Source: Colocasia esculenta
Taxonomy: Eukaryota > Streptophyta > Magnoliopsida > Alismatales > Araceae
DNA length: 64,000 nt
Assembly (NCBI GenBank): GCA_014218235.1
Contig: CM024766.1
Span: 26,199,346-26,263,345, forward strand
Reading direction: 5' to 3'
In this document: in pieces, positions 1 to 9,059 of the stretch
Position numbering within the stretch: the first letter of the stretch is position 1
Layout of the letters: each line of letters starts with the position of its first letter
Translations under genes and position numbers: made by a program
Notes under the pieces: generated by a model
The model's input: only the letters and a program-made list of their open reading frames with translations
Told to the model about the DNA's origin: nothing
Databases searched by the model: none

Positions 1-1
1 A

Positions 2-1180
2 GATTACACATACTGGAAGACTAGAATGGAATATTTTCTACAAGGTCATGATTACACAATCTGGTCCATTGTAGAAGAAGGTGATCTTTTGGTCACAAAC
101 GCTAAGGCTCAGTGGACAGATGATGATAGGAAAAGAATATCCTTAAACTGCAAAGCCAAGAGCATATTATGCTGTGCCCTAAGCAAGAAAGAGTTCAATA
201 GAGTCTCAGCCTGCAAGTCCGCAATGGAGATGTGGGAAAAGCTCAAAATTACCTATGAAGGGACAGACAAGGTAAAGGAGACAAGAATTGATATTCTAGT
301 AGCTCAATATGAAAGATTTCAGATGCAGACAGGTGAATCAATAACTCAAATGTTCAGCAGATTCACTGACATCACAAATGGATTAGCCGGTTTGGGAAAG
401 GTCTATAATGCACCAGATATGGTTAGAAAAGTCCTCAGATCTTTACCATCTTCTTGGACTCCGAAGGTAACAGCCATTGAAGAAGCCAATGATTTAAAAT
501 TAATGTCATTGGAAAAGCTAATAGGATCTCTCATGGCTCACGAGATAAACATGGAGAGATTAGGAGAATCCTCCAGCAGAAGGAAACAATCAAATGCTCT
601 CAAAGCAAGTGAAGATAATTCGGAAGAATCTTTGGATAATAGTGAGAGTAGTAAAGACAGTGATGATGAAGAAGCGATGCTGTCTCGAAGGCTTCAAAGG
701 ATTCTAGCAAAGAAAAAGAAGTATCAGTCAGGAAGAAATTTTTTTAAGAAAAAAAACTTCAGAAAACCAGAAGTAAAGGATCAAAAGAAAGGAGAAGTGA
801 TCTGTTATGAATGCAAAAAGCCTGGACACATCAAGGCAGATTGTCCCATGATCAAAAAGAGTGATCACAAGAAGAAGGACAACTTCAGAAGATTTAAGAA
901 GTACAAAAAGAAAGCAATGGCAGCTGCTTGGGAAAACAGCAGTGACTCAGACAGTGAGTCAAGCTCGAGCAGTGAAGGTGAAGAAGCCAACTTGGCTCTA
1001 ATGGCCAACACCGAGGACAAAGTAACTTCTGACTCTTCTTTTGATTCATGCAATGATTCAGATTCTGACAATTTGGAAAATGCTTTTAATGAACTTTATG
1101 AAAAATACAAAGAAGTATGCAAATTACTTAAAACTAGTAAGAAAAATATAATCTGTCTAGAAAATACAAATCAGACCTAA
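2..1180 (+). CDS. gag: Gag of element A (5'-truncated by the window edge)
   Basis: This is the capsid/nucleocapsid protein that packages element RNA in the cytoplasm. The frame is open from base 2; the ATG at 26 is internal, because the related gag in C starts at 20479, well upstream of the same point. It shows the UBN2-type copia gag region (residues about 1-200 from the ATG at 26), an acidic Ser/Asp/Glu-rich stretch, then a basic Lys-rich segment and a CCHC zinc knuckle at 803-844 (CYECKKPGHIKADC). A second acidic stretch follows. The frame ends at TAA 1178-1180 inside what should be a coiled-coil region. The reading continues in another frame, so the stop looks like a one-base loss rather than the natural end. 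Confidence 0.85.
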   Translation, partial: DYTYWKTRMEYFLQGHDYTIWSIVEEGDLLVTNAKAQWTDDDRKRISLNCKAKSILCCALSKKEFNRVSACKSAMEMWEKLKITYEGTDKVKETRIDILVAQYERFQMQTGESITQMFSRFTDITNGLAGLGKVYNAPDMVRKVLRSLPSSWTPKVTAIEEANDLKLMSLEKLIGSLMAHEINMERLGESSSRRKQSNALKASEDNSEESLDNSESSKDSDDEEAMLSRRLQRILAKKKKYQSGRNFFKKKNFRKPEVKDQKKGEVICYECKKPGHIKADCPMIKKSDHKKKDNFRRFKKYKKKAMAAAWENSSDSDSESSSSSEGEEANLALMANTEDKVTSDSSFDSCNDSDSDNLENAFNELYEKYKEVCKLLKTSKKNIICLENTNQT

Positions 1181-1716
1181 GAACAGAAAATGAAGAACTT
1201 GAAAAACAATTACTGAACATAAAAGAAGAAATGAATTATTATGTGAAGATTTAAAAGAAAAATAAGAAAATAAATCTTCTAGAAAAACAAGAAGACTTAG
1301 GTGAATTAAAATAGAAATAGAAAGACTAAATAAAGAAAATGATAATCTATCAAGTACACTAGAGAAATTCACCAATGGTAAAAACTCTTTAATATTAAAA
1401 GGTGCTAGGAGATCGGGTAAAAAGAAAAATGGATTAGGATATACACCCCCAGACAATGAAGAAACCATAATATACCCTAAAACATATCCAACACCAAAAT
1501 TTGTACCCGAACAAGATATAGCATACAAAGCTGATTTCAAATATATAGAAAAAGTGACTAAGTTATCCTGCTGCAGTCACTGCAACAAGTTAGGACATAT
1601 TAAAATTACATGCCCAACAAGACATAAAAAATGGATATTAAAAGGTAAAGTTGATGATACTAACCAATCAGGACCCAAAGAATTTGGGTACCTAAAGCTT
1701 GATGTTCTCATTTCAG
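1022..1716 (+). other. Putative facultative intron between gag and pol (element A)
   Basis: The left edge is GACAAA/GTAACT and the right edge is a pyrimidine-rich TTCTCATTTCAG/GTTAAC. Both edges fall at codon boundaries: removing the 695 bases would join Glu-Asp-Lys of gag to Val-Asn-Pro-Arg of the protease in one frame. Element E has GT and AG at the matching places, also phase 0 (50064-50796). Element C reads straight through at this junction. Seen directly: the edges, the phase and the precise absence in C. Inferred: that this is spliced RNA. A deletion between short GT(T)AAC matches is the main alternative. Confidence 0.5.
1181..1716 (+). pseudogene. Frameshifted gag 3' portion of element A: coiled coil and second zinc knuckle
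   Basis: The bases after the premature stop still code, over several frames, for a Glu/Lys/Leu/Asn-rich segment like the coiled coil that is open in element E at 49959-50672. A second CCHC knuckle follows at 1572-1613 (CSHCNKLGHIKITC). The tract ends near 1690 with a Trp-Val-Pro-Lys motif and a TGA. The protease frame that follows is offset by -1. The whole stretch lies inside the interval bounded by GT at 1022 and AG at 1716. Several single-base indels interrupt it, so no intact protein is made here. Confidence 0.6.
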
Positions 1717-2949
1717 GTTAACCCTCGAGCATCCAAATGGTATTTGGATAGTGGGTGCTCAAGGCATATGTCAGGCAACAAGAAGATATTTGTTGATCTC
1801 CAAGCTGAAGAAGGTACAGTCACCTATGGAGATAATGGAAAAGGGACTGTGATAGGAAGCGGGTCTGTGAACATCAAAGGAAAATCAGTTATAGAAGATG
1901 TAATGCTGGTCAAAGGGTTAAAGCACAATCTCATCAGCATCAGCCAGTTGTGTGACAAAGGCCATCAAATTCAGTTTCAAGAATCAAAATGCAGTATCTT
2001 AAAGGATGGTGCAGTCATATTTGAAGCCTACAGAGAAAGAAATTTGTATGTTCTATATCTCGAGAAACTCAAGGATCAAGATGTGTGTTTGGCAGCTAGT
2101 AAAGATCAATCAACTGAGTTGTGGCACAGAAGATTGGGCCACTGCAGCTTGGATGGGTTGAACAAGCTCAGAAAGAGAAAACTAGTTGAAGGACTGCCAA
2201 AGGTAAATTTCAGATTGGATAGCATTTGCAGACCTTGTGCAAGAGGAAAGCACACCAAGAGCTCCTTCAAATCAAAGACTGTAGTAACCTCCTCAAAGCC
2301 CTTAGAACTACTTCACATGGATTTATTTGGGCCAATGAGAACTACCAGTTTGGGAGGAAAGAATTTTGGATTTGTAATAGTTGATGATTATTCAAGATTC
2401 ACTTGGGTATCCTTTTTAGAGCACAAAGATGACACATTTGAAAATTTTGTCAGCTTCAGTAAGAAAGTTCAGAAAGATCAGAAATTCTCAATTGTCTCTA
2501 TTCGATCAGATCATGGTGGTGAGTTTCAGAATGAAAAGTTTACGAAGTTCTGTGATGATCAAGGAATTGAGCACAACTTCTCAGCTCCAAGGACACCTCA
2601 ACAGAATGGAATTGCTGAGAGGAAAAACAGAACTCTTTTGGATATGGCAAGAACCATGTTGTCAGAATATGATCTGCCAAGATATTTCTGGGCCGAAGCT
2701 ATCAACACTGCATGTTATATCATAAATAGAGTGATGATCAGGCCAATTCTGAAAAAGACGTCTTATGAACTCTACAAAGAAAAGAAGCCAAAGATTAGCC
2801 ATTTCAGAATATTTGGATGTCCTTGCTTCATCCATAACAATGGAAAAGGGACATTGGTAAGTTGGATGCCAAATCAGATGAAGGCATCTTCATGGGGTAC
2901 TCTTCTAAACCCAAAGGTTATAGAGTTTTCAATAAACGTTCCTTATTGA
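1717..2949 (+). CDS. pol: Pol of element A, part 1: aspartic protease, GAG-pre-integrase and integrase core
   Basis: The protease active site Asp-Ser-Gly is at 1747-1755, in the copia context WYLDSGCSRHMSG. The GAG-pre-integrase zinc region follows (HRRLGH near 2124, then CRPC near 2230). The integrase core shows its first Asp in LLHMDLFGP near 2320, the second in SDHGGEF near 2510 and the Glu in NGIAERKNRT near 2613, so the DDE triad is complete. The open frame begins at 1699, but codons before 1717 lie upstream of the putative acceptor. A one-base loss near 2845 sends the last 35 or so codons out of frame; the correct reading continues from 2862 in the next frame. Integrase inserts the cDNA copy into the host chromosome. 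Confidence 0.85.
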   Translation, partial: VNPRASKWYLDSGCSRHMSGNKKIFVDLQAEEGTVTYGDNGKGTVIGSGSVNIKGKSVIEDVMLVKGLKHNLISISQLCDKGHQIQFQESKCSILKDGAVIFEAYRERNLYVLYLEKLKDQDVCLAASKDQSTELWHRRLGHCSLDGLNKLRKRKLVEGLPKVNFRLDSICRPCARGKHTKSSFKSKTVVTSSKPLELLHMDLFGPMRTTSLGGKNFGFVIVDDYSRFTWVSFLEHKDDTFENFVSFSKKVQKDQKFSIVSIRSDHGGEFQNEKFTKFCDDQGIEHNFSAPRTPQQNGIAERKNRTLLDMARTMLSEYDLPRYFWAEAINTACYIINRVMIRPILKKTSYELYKEKKPKISHFRIFGCPCFIHNNGKGTLVSWMPNQMKASSWGTLLNPKVIEFSINVPY

Positions 2950-3797
2950 TTGAACAATCAGTACATGTTATTTTTGATGAATCTAACCCTTCCTTGAAAA
3001 AGGAAGAAATTAGTGACATTGATGATGCAGATGACTTGTCCGAAAAATTAAAGAATACTTCAATTAAGGACAAAGAGGATCCAACTCTGGAAGAACTGCA
3101 GCAAACAGAAATCCAACATGAAGATCTTCCAAAGGAATGGAGATATCAGAAAGATCACCCTCCTGAAAACATCATTGGTGATCCATCTGTAGGGGTAAGA
3201 ACTAGAGGTAATGTAATTCCATGCGACTATTTAGCATTTGTTTCTCAAGTAGAGCCTAAGACAGTCAATGAAGCTTTATCTGATGAATCTTGGATATTAG
3301 CCATGCAAGATGAACTAAATCAGTTCAAGAGAAACCAAGTATGGTCACTTGTTCCTAGACCATCCAATCATTCAGTTATTGGCACCAAGTGGGTGTTCAG
3401 AAATAAACTGGATGAGTCTGGAATAATCTTAAGGAACAAAGCCAGATTGGTGGCTCAAGGCTACTCCCAAGAGGAAGGCATAGATTTCGATGAAACTTAT
3501 GCACCTGTAGCTAGACTTGAGGCCATTAGGATTTTACTTGCTTATGCATCTGCACTTGATTTAAAACTTTTTCAAATGGATGTCAAATCAGCCTTTTTAA
3601 ATGGTTTCATCAAGGAGGAAGTTTATGTTGAACAACCTCCAGGTTTTGACGACACTGAATTTCCAAATCATGTATTTAAACTACATAAGGCTTTATATGG
3701 TTTAAAGCAAGCTCCTAGAGCCTGGTATGAAAGGCTCAGTACTTTCTTATTAAATCATGGTTTCACTAGAGGTAAAGTAGATAGTACATTATTATAA
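2862..3797 (+). CDS. pol: Pol of element A, part 2: integrase tail and reverse transcriptase fingers/palm
   Basis: This picks up directly after the frameshift with the integrase C-terminal GKR-like segment (KLDAKSDEGIFMGYS, FNKRSLLIEQSVHVIFDE). An acidic linker follows, then the copia reverse transcriptase signature: KWVFRNKLDESG, ARLVAQGYSQEEGIDFDETYAPV, FQMDVKSAFLNG and LHKALYGLKQAPRAWYERL. The frame ends at TAA 3795-3797, just before the catalytic YVDD box, because one base is missing in an AT-rich run. The enzyme copies packaged RNA into cDNA. This copy cannot make an intact polymerase as sequenced. Confidence 0.85.
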   Translation: MDAKSDEGIFMGYSSKPKGYRVFNKRSLLIEQSVHVIFDESNPSLKKEEISDIDDADDLSEKLKNTSIKDKEDPTLEELQQTEIQHEDLPKEWRYQKDHPPENIIGDPSVGVRTRGNVIPCDYLAFVSQVEPKTVNEALSDESWILAMQDELNQFKRNQVWSLVPRPSNHSVIGTKWVFRNKLDESGIILRNKARLVAQGYSQEEGIDFDETYAPVARLEAIRILLAYASALDLKLFQMDVKSAFLNGFIKEEVYVEQPPGFDDTEFPNHVFKLHKALYGLKQAPRAWYERLSTFLLNHGFTRGKVDSTLL

Positions 3798-4770
3798 AAT
3801 CTAAGGTTAAACATATACTTCTTGTACAAATCTATGTAGATGATATTATTTTTGGATCTACTGATGAATCTCTTTGCAAGTACTTTGAAAAGCTTATGCA
3901 GGGAGAATTCGAAATGAGCTTGATGGGGGAGTTAAGCTACTTCCTTGGATTGCAAATCAAGCAAGGGAAGGATGGCACTCATATCTGTCAAGCAAAGTAC
4001 ACCAAAGAGCTGTTGAAGAAATTTGGATTTGAAGATGCAAAGCCATTATCAACTCCAATGAGCACATCAACCAGAATGGACAGTGATCAAAAGGTAAAAG
4101 GTAGATCAAAAGAATTATCGAGGTATGATAGGATCATTACTTTACTTAACTGCCAGTAGACCAGACATTTTGTTCAGTGTATGCATGTGTGCTAGATATC
4201 AGGCAGACCCTAGAGAGTCTCACTTAATTTCTGTAAAAAATATTTAGATATTTAGCTAGAACTCATGACTTAGGTCTCTGGTATCCTAGATCTTGTGAGA
4301 TAAATCTAATAGGATATTCAGATGCTGATTATGCTGGTTGCAAAGTAGATAGAAAGAGCACCAGTGGATGTTGTCAGTTTCTTGCAGGATGCCTAATATC
4401 ATGGACATCCAAGAAACAAAATTCAGTAGCTCTATCAACAGCTGAGGCGGAATATGTTGCTGCTGGAAGTTGCTGTACACAACTTCTTTGGATAAAGCAA
4501 CAACTTGAAGATTTCGGCATTCACATCAAATCAATTCCTCTATTGTGTGATAATACAAGTGCCATCAACCTCACCAAAAATCCAGTTCAACACTCAAGGA
4601 CGAAGCACATTGAGGTAAGATATCATTTTATTCGAGACCATGTAGCTAGTGGTAATTTAGAAATTTCGTTTATAGATACAAATGGTCAATTGGCAGATAT
4701 CTTCACAAAAGCCCTACCTGAAGAGAGATTTACATCTCTTAGAAGGGAACTAGGGATGTGCAATTTGTGA
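3798..4770 (+). pseudogene. pol: Pol of element A, part 3: RT catalytic box and RNase H, frameshifted
   Basis: The catalytic YVDDI is readable at 3833-3847. The RT thumb (MQGEFEMSLMGELSYFLGLQ) is open at 3896-4159. A further shift near 4105 breaks the frame, and RNase H continues in pieces to 4770, where the copia C-terminal pattern DNTSAINLTKNPVQHSRTKH and LADIFTKALPEERF is intact before the TGA stop. At least two indels separate the catalytic box from the RNase H end. The closeness of the protein pieces to those in C and B shows recent relatedness. Confidence 0.8.
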
Positions 4771-5174
4771 AAGAATTTCTGTGATTTTATTGACATATAA
4801 ATTTTTCAGATTAAATGAAAGTTCTCTCTCCGTTAAAGTTAAGCAAAACTCAGTTATCTATATGCTTTGACCGCTTCTGTGTGGAAAGTTGTTTGACTTG
4901 TCAAATCTTTTTGTCGCTTTCTATCTTTACCGCCTTTGGCGCTCCTCCGTTCAATAAAGTAATATTATTTTATCCAAATCGCTTTGAGATCGACTCGTCT
5001 TCTACCTTTACCCTTTTTATCCTCTATCTGTTCACCCAAAGCCGATGCCCTAACGATTTTGGGATCGACTCTCTGCAACTTTCGAAGCCTTCTTCTCTTC
5101 CCGCGAAGAATTCCTTCGAGAACTTCCGTCCCTTCCATCATCCTCCCTTCCAGAATCTTTTCTTCTCTGCACCC
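4771..5174 (+). promoter_or_regulatory. Spacer between pol and ORF3 with a splice-acceptor-like site (element A)
   Basis: There is no conserved coding signal between the pol stop and the ATG at 5175, although the frame happens to be open from 4815. The last 60 bases are pyrimidine-rich and contain CTTCCAG ending at 5153, exactly 21 nt before the ATG. Elements B and C have the same CAG at the same distance. This suggests that ORF3 is translated from a spliced RNA, as retroviral env genes are; that role is inferred. Confidence 0.4.
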
Positions 5175-8100
5175 ATGGCCGCTCCGTTGATCTCCGGAAG
5201 TGTTGGGGGCTACAGTGCTGAGTATTTATCCCCAAGGGAGCAAGAAAGATTTACGTTTGTGAAGACGAAGATTTGCGGAAATAAGGCAGTGGATGTTCAG
5301 AATCTTGAGAAGAATGGCATGGCCAGGCTAGTTGATACTCTAAGAAGATTGCAGTGGATGGATGTGGTCACCTTCAGTGAGGTAAGCTACCCGGACTTGG
5401 TAAAAGCCTTCTACATTTGTCTGAAGTCAGAAGCAGATGGGTCCCTTGTTTCCTCTGTCAAGGGCATCCAAATCAGAATAACCCATGAGCTTTTGCGTGA
5501 TTTGTTTGGAGTGAAGACCTCTGGATTTAGTGGCATTCACTCTGTGAATGATGAAGTCAAAGGTCTCGGGATTATCGGTCCAGGATTTAAGTTAAAGGAT
5601 GGGAAGCTTGATATTAATCAGATGTCCGCATTCAATAGATTGCTTCACTTTATAGTCTGCCAAATCTTAGTACCTCGTAGTGCTACCTTTTCTTCATGCA
5701 CTAGGGCAGATTCGGACATAATGTTCTGGGCAATCCAGAACAAAGAGATAAACCTGGCCGCAGTGATGATTGAGCGAATGATGTTTGCACATGCTCAGTT
5801 ATGGGAAACAAAGAGCAAGTTGAATGTTTCCCTTCCGTATGCTCATCTACTGACCAAGATTTTCAAGCACTTTGGAGTAGATTTGTCAGGTGCAGTAGCT
5901 GAAAAGATGGGCCAGTCTATAAGGTCCAGAAATCTGAAGAAAAGTGGATTCTCAGTGGTAGATGGAATGTGGTCAAAGACTTCTGTGGCTGAGGAGAGGC
6001 AATCATTGCAGATCCAGCAGAGCAAGCAGCAGCAGATCCAGCAGAGCAAGCAGCAGCAGATCCAGCAGAGCAAGCAGCAAAATCAGCAGAGCAAGAACCA
6101 GTAGAGTCCTGTGGATGCCAATCCGAAGCTCAATTGGAAGAGGGTGCAGCTGGTGTGGCAGATTCCTTGCCCACCACCTTAGTCGCCTCTATTTTAAGAG
6201 AGGTATTGGATTCCATTCCCTCCATCTCAGTCTCTTCTAAGGCAGGTGGACCTGATGAAGAAGTTATGGCAGCAGGCCATACTGAAGTTCAGTCTGAATC
6301 GGTTGCAGATGTTGAGGTACAAGCAGGTACTCAACAAGATGTGGTCATGGAAGAAGCTCCTGCTCAGGGGAGCAAGAAAGTATTGAAGTCCCTGCTCCCA
6401 TTCAGGGGGAGCAAGCTGAGATTGAAAAGCCAGAGAATGAAGCTTTTCCTGAGAAAGCTGCACCTACTCAGGAAATTCCAGCTCCAGCCATGGTTGATGT
6501 TAGTGAAGGCCCAAGTACAACTATAAATCTTGAGGAGCCTGTCACTCATCAAGGTAAGCAGAAGAGAATTGTTCACAGAAGGTCAAGGAAGGGCCCTAGA
6601 AAAGTGAACTTGAAGCCTGTTATGGCTATGTTAAGGCCCAAGGAGTGATCTTGGCATCAGTCCAGTCTAGCATACAAGCATTGTTTCTAATCAAGCTTCA
6701 ACTTCCTCAGACGTATCTTCAATAAGAAATGCAATGAGGTATTTCAATAAGAGATGTCTGATATGAAGAATTTGCTGGCTAATCTTTCAAGGTCTAGTGG
6801 TGTCCCTCCTGCACCCACTCAGAGCAGTCCAGCTGAAGTTCTAGGCCACCAGGGCCTCCAGCAGAAGTCTCTCGCCAACAGGGCCACCAGTTCAAGGGTC
6901 AGGGCCATCAGGCCATCAGTCGTGAGGTTACCCGGACCAGTGGCAGCCTCAGGGTCTTCAGGACCCTCTCCAGCAGTCAGAGAGAGTCAGGCCAAAGGGA
7001 AAGAGCCAGTGTCAGTCTCCAAGGCCCCTGATACTTCATCTCTTGCCACTCCAACCCTCTCCACACCTTCATCTCCTTCTACTGCACCTCCTGCTCCACC
7101 AACCATAAAACATCCCATGCCTCGCACCCAACCTTCCTCATCCTCTACTTCATCTCAACCCTCCTTCTCTCCTACTCCAGCTCACATCTCAGCTCCATCC
7201 TCATTAACTCCTAAACCTTCACCTATTAAAATTCAAACATCTCCTCTTCAACCAACCTCTTCCTTTAATCCTAAACATTTTTCTATCCTCCTACTCCTCC
7301 TAATTCTGTTATCTTTCCTCCAGATAAACCTCTGCCTCTTGGTCTTTGACACCAATGTTCCAGACAATTTGAAAGGAACACCCTCCTCACCATTCTTTCC
7401 ACAGCCTCTCACATTCACAGGACTGACCCTCCCAGTCCTGCCTTGAAAAAGAGAAAACCTCCTCATCTCTAAGCACTCCTTCTGTTCCTCTATACCCTCC
7501 TTTATGGTACTCTCTTACCCTTGATCCTAAGAGAAGACCTATCTACAAAGAATACCTCCAGAAATGCATTCTTTCTACCATTTATGGTATTCCTTTTCTC
7601 AACCTATCCGAACACCTGGACATTGTTCTTCCTTTTACTCAGATATCTCAAGCTTTCAAATCCAAAATCCTTGAGGGCACTGAGTTCAAGACTGAAGATC
7701 AGTGGGCAGCTATCAAAGGAAATAAGGCTCAGTATGCAAAATACCTGACTGCAAGGCCCGAATCCCTCACTCACAGAGCTCACCCACTCACCTTCTCTGA
7801 GTGGTTTATCATCCAGCACAAGAACTCTTGGGGATCCTTCATTTTGAAGGAAATTCGCATTGCCAGAGCCTTTCAGCTGTACAGTGACTTCTGTTACTTG
7901 AACAAAATTCCAGAAGTTCAGTTTTGCCAGTTCCATTCGCAGATTACTGTGCTGAAATCAGAAACCCCTCTCAACCTTCCTCTTAAAGTAGACTTTGTCT
8001 CTTTCAAGGTTGATTTTCCAGTTCTTCTGCCGAAGCTGCACTCTTTAGTGTTTGATTCAGATGCTGGGTCTCATGCTCTAGATATGTTTGCAAGACAGAT

Positions 8101-8713
8101 GGGCAGGATGTCAGCCAAGCAGGGCAGATCTCCTTCCTTTTTGCGGTTCATCTTCAGAGAATATCACTCTGGCCGCATGTCTTCTCAGACCTTAGCTCCA
8201 CTCATTTCTGAGTGTGAAAGACTCACCTCATCAGAATGGACGCTTCTCTATCAGGCCTCTTATCAGCAATTGGAAGCCATCAATCAAGATCTTGTTAGTC
8301 AGAGGAAGCCTGCTCTTTCTGCAGAAGCTTTTATGGATCTAAACTCCATCGCACCCATACCAGAGATCTATGCTGTATGGGCATCTAGATATTCTGCTTT
8401 CTATGCCTTAAAGCAGGATTTGTTAAATCAACAAATTCACTATCCAATTTCCTTGGACAGATTTCTCCATAGGGCCAGTTTTGGTAAGAGTACTTACTTC
8501 AGATTCATTTTGGACAAAACTCAGTATGGAGAATTCTTAGAGCAGCAAAGGCAACTCTACATTCAGAGGAACATCCCTTCCATGGGACCCTCCTTCTCAG
8601 TTGCCTCTGGCGTTTTTCTGCAAATTTTTGAGGATCTTGAGATCAAGGCATGGGCTGTTGTCTCACAGCATGCCTCCTTGTTATCTCCTCTGTATTATCT
8701 TTCTCCATCCTAA
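5175..8713 (+). pseudogene. ORF3 of element A: large env-position ORF, broken
   Basis: The start chosen is ATG 5175 (context ACCCATGG), because the protein pattern MA..(S)GSxGGYxxEFL is shared with B (12479) and C (37181) and nothing upstream is. The first 309 codons are open. They hold a conserved domain of about 270 residues resembling the 'putative plant transposon protein' family (Transposase_32) reported from plant retroelements, followed by a Gln/Ser-rich repeat of 24 bases at about 6008-6080. TAG at 6102-6104 stops it. The reading then continues in pieces: an acidic region with PxQGEQ-like repeats (6134-6526), a Pro/Ser/Thr-rich region (6754-7446), and a conserved C-terminal domain (7844-8713, open). 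The total would be about 1,150 codons. I see no convincing signal peptide or membrane span, so an envelope role is not supported by sequence. Position alone suggests the Sirevirus env-like gene. Confidence 0.65.
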
Positions 8714-8843
8714 TATAAATCTTTCTCTCTTCTTTGTCTCACCTGCTTATCTTTTTGCTTAATGACAAAATGGGGGAGACAACTAACGTAAATCTGAAAA
8801 ACATTTCATTTTTGTATGATGTTTAGTATATTTTGTCATCATC

Positions 8844-8856
8844 AAAAAGGGGGAGA
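8844..8856 (+). promoter_or_regulatory. Polypurine tract of element A
   Basis: AAAAAGGGGGAGA lies one base before the LTR's TG. It is the plus-strand primer site for reverse transcription. A near copy (AAAATGGGGGAGA) lies about 80 bases upstream, near 8767, matching the multiple polypurine tracts described for Sireviruses. Confidence 0.85.
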
Positions 8857-9059
8857 TTGATGACCAAACTGTCCCCATAATAATATTTCCATTTATTTAT
8901 ATATTAATTTTGATGATTAACAAAATAACACTAATGGATTACTTGAGCCTTAAGTACAGGAAATAAAAGAAAAATGAAAGTTCAAGACAATCTGGTAAGT
9001 CTCATCACTTCTATCCAAGTCTTTGTATCGACTTCTTTGATAAGCAGAACGATTTCCTC

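Noticed and set aside
4815..5174. Earlier start for ORF3 of A, adding 120 codons
   Set aside because: The added part is not conserved in B or C, while ATG 5175 and its context are.
5175..8713. Calling ORF3 a retroviral envelope
   Set aside because: No signal peptide, cleavage site or membrane span was seen; only its position supports the idea.
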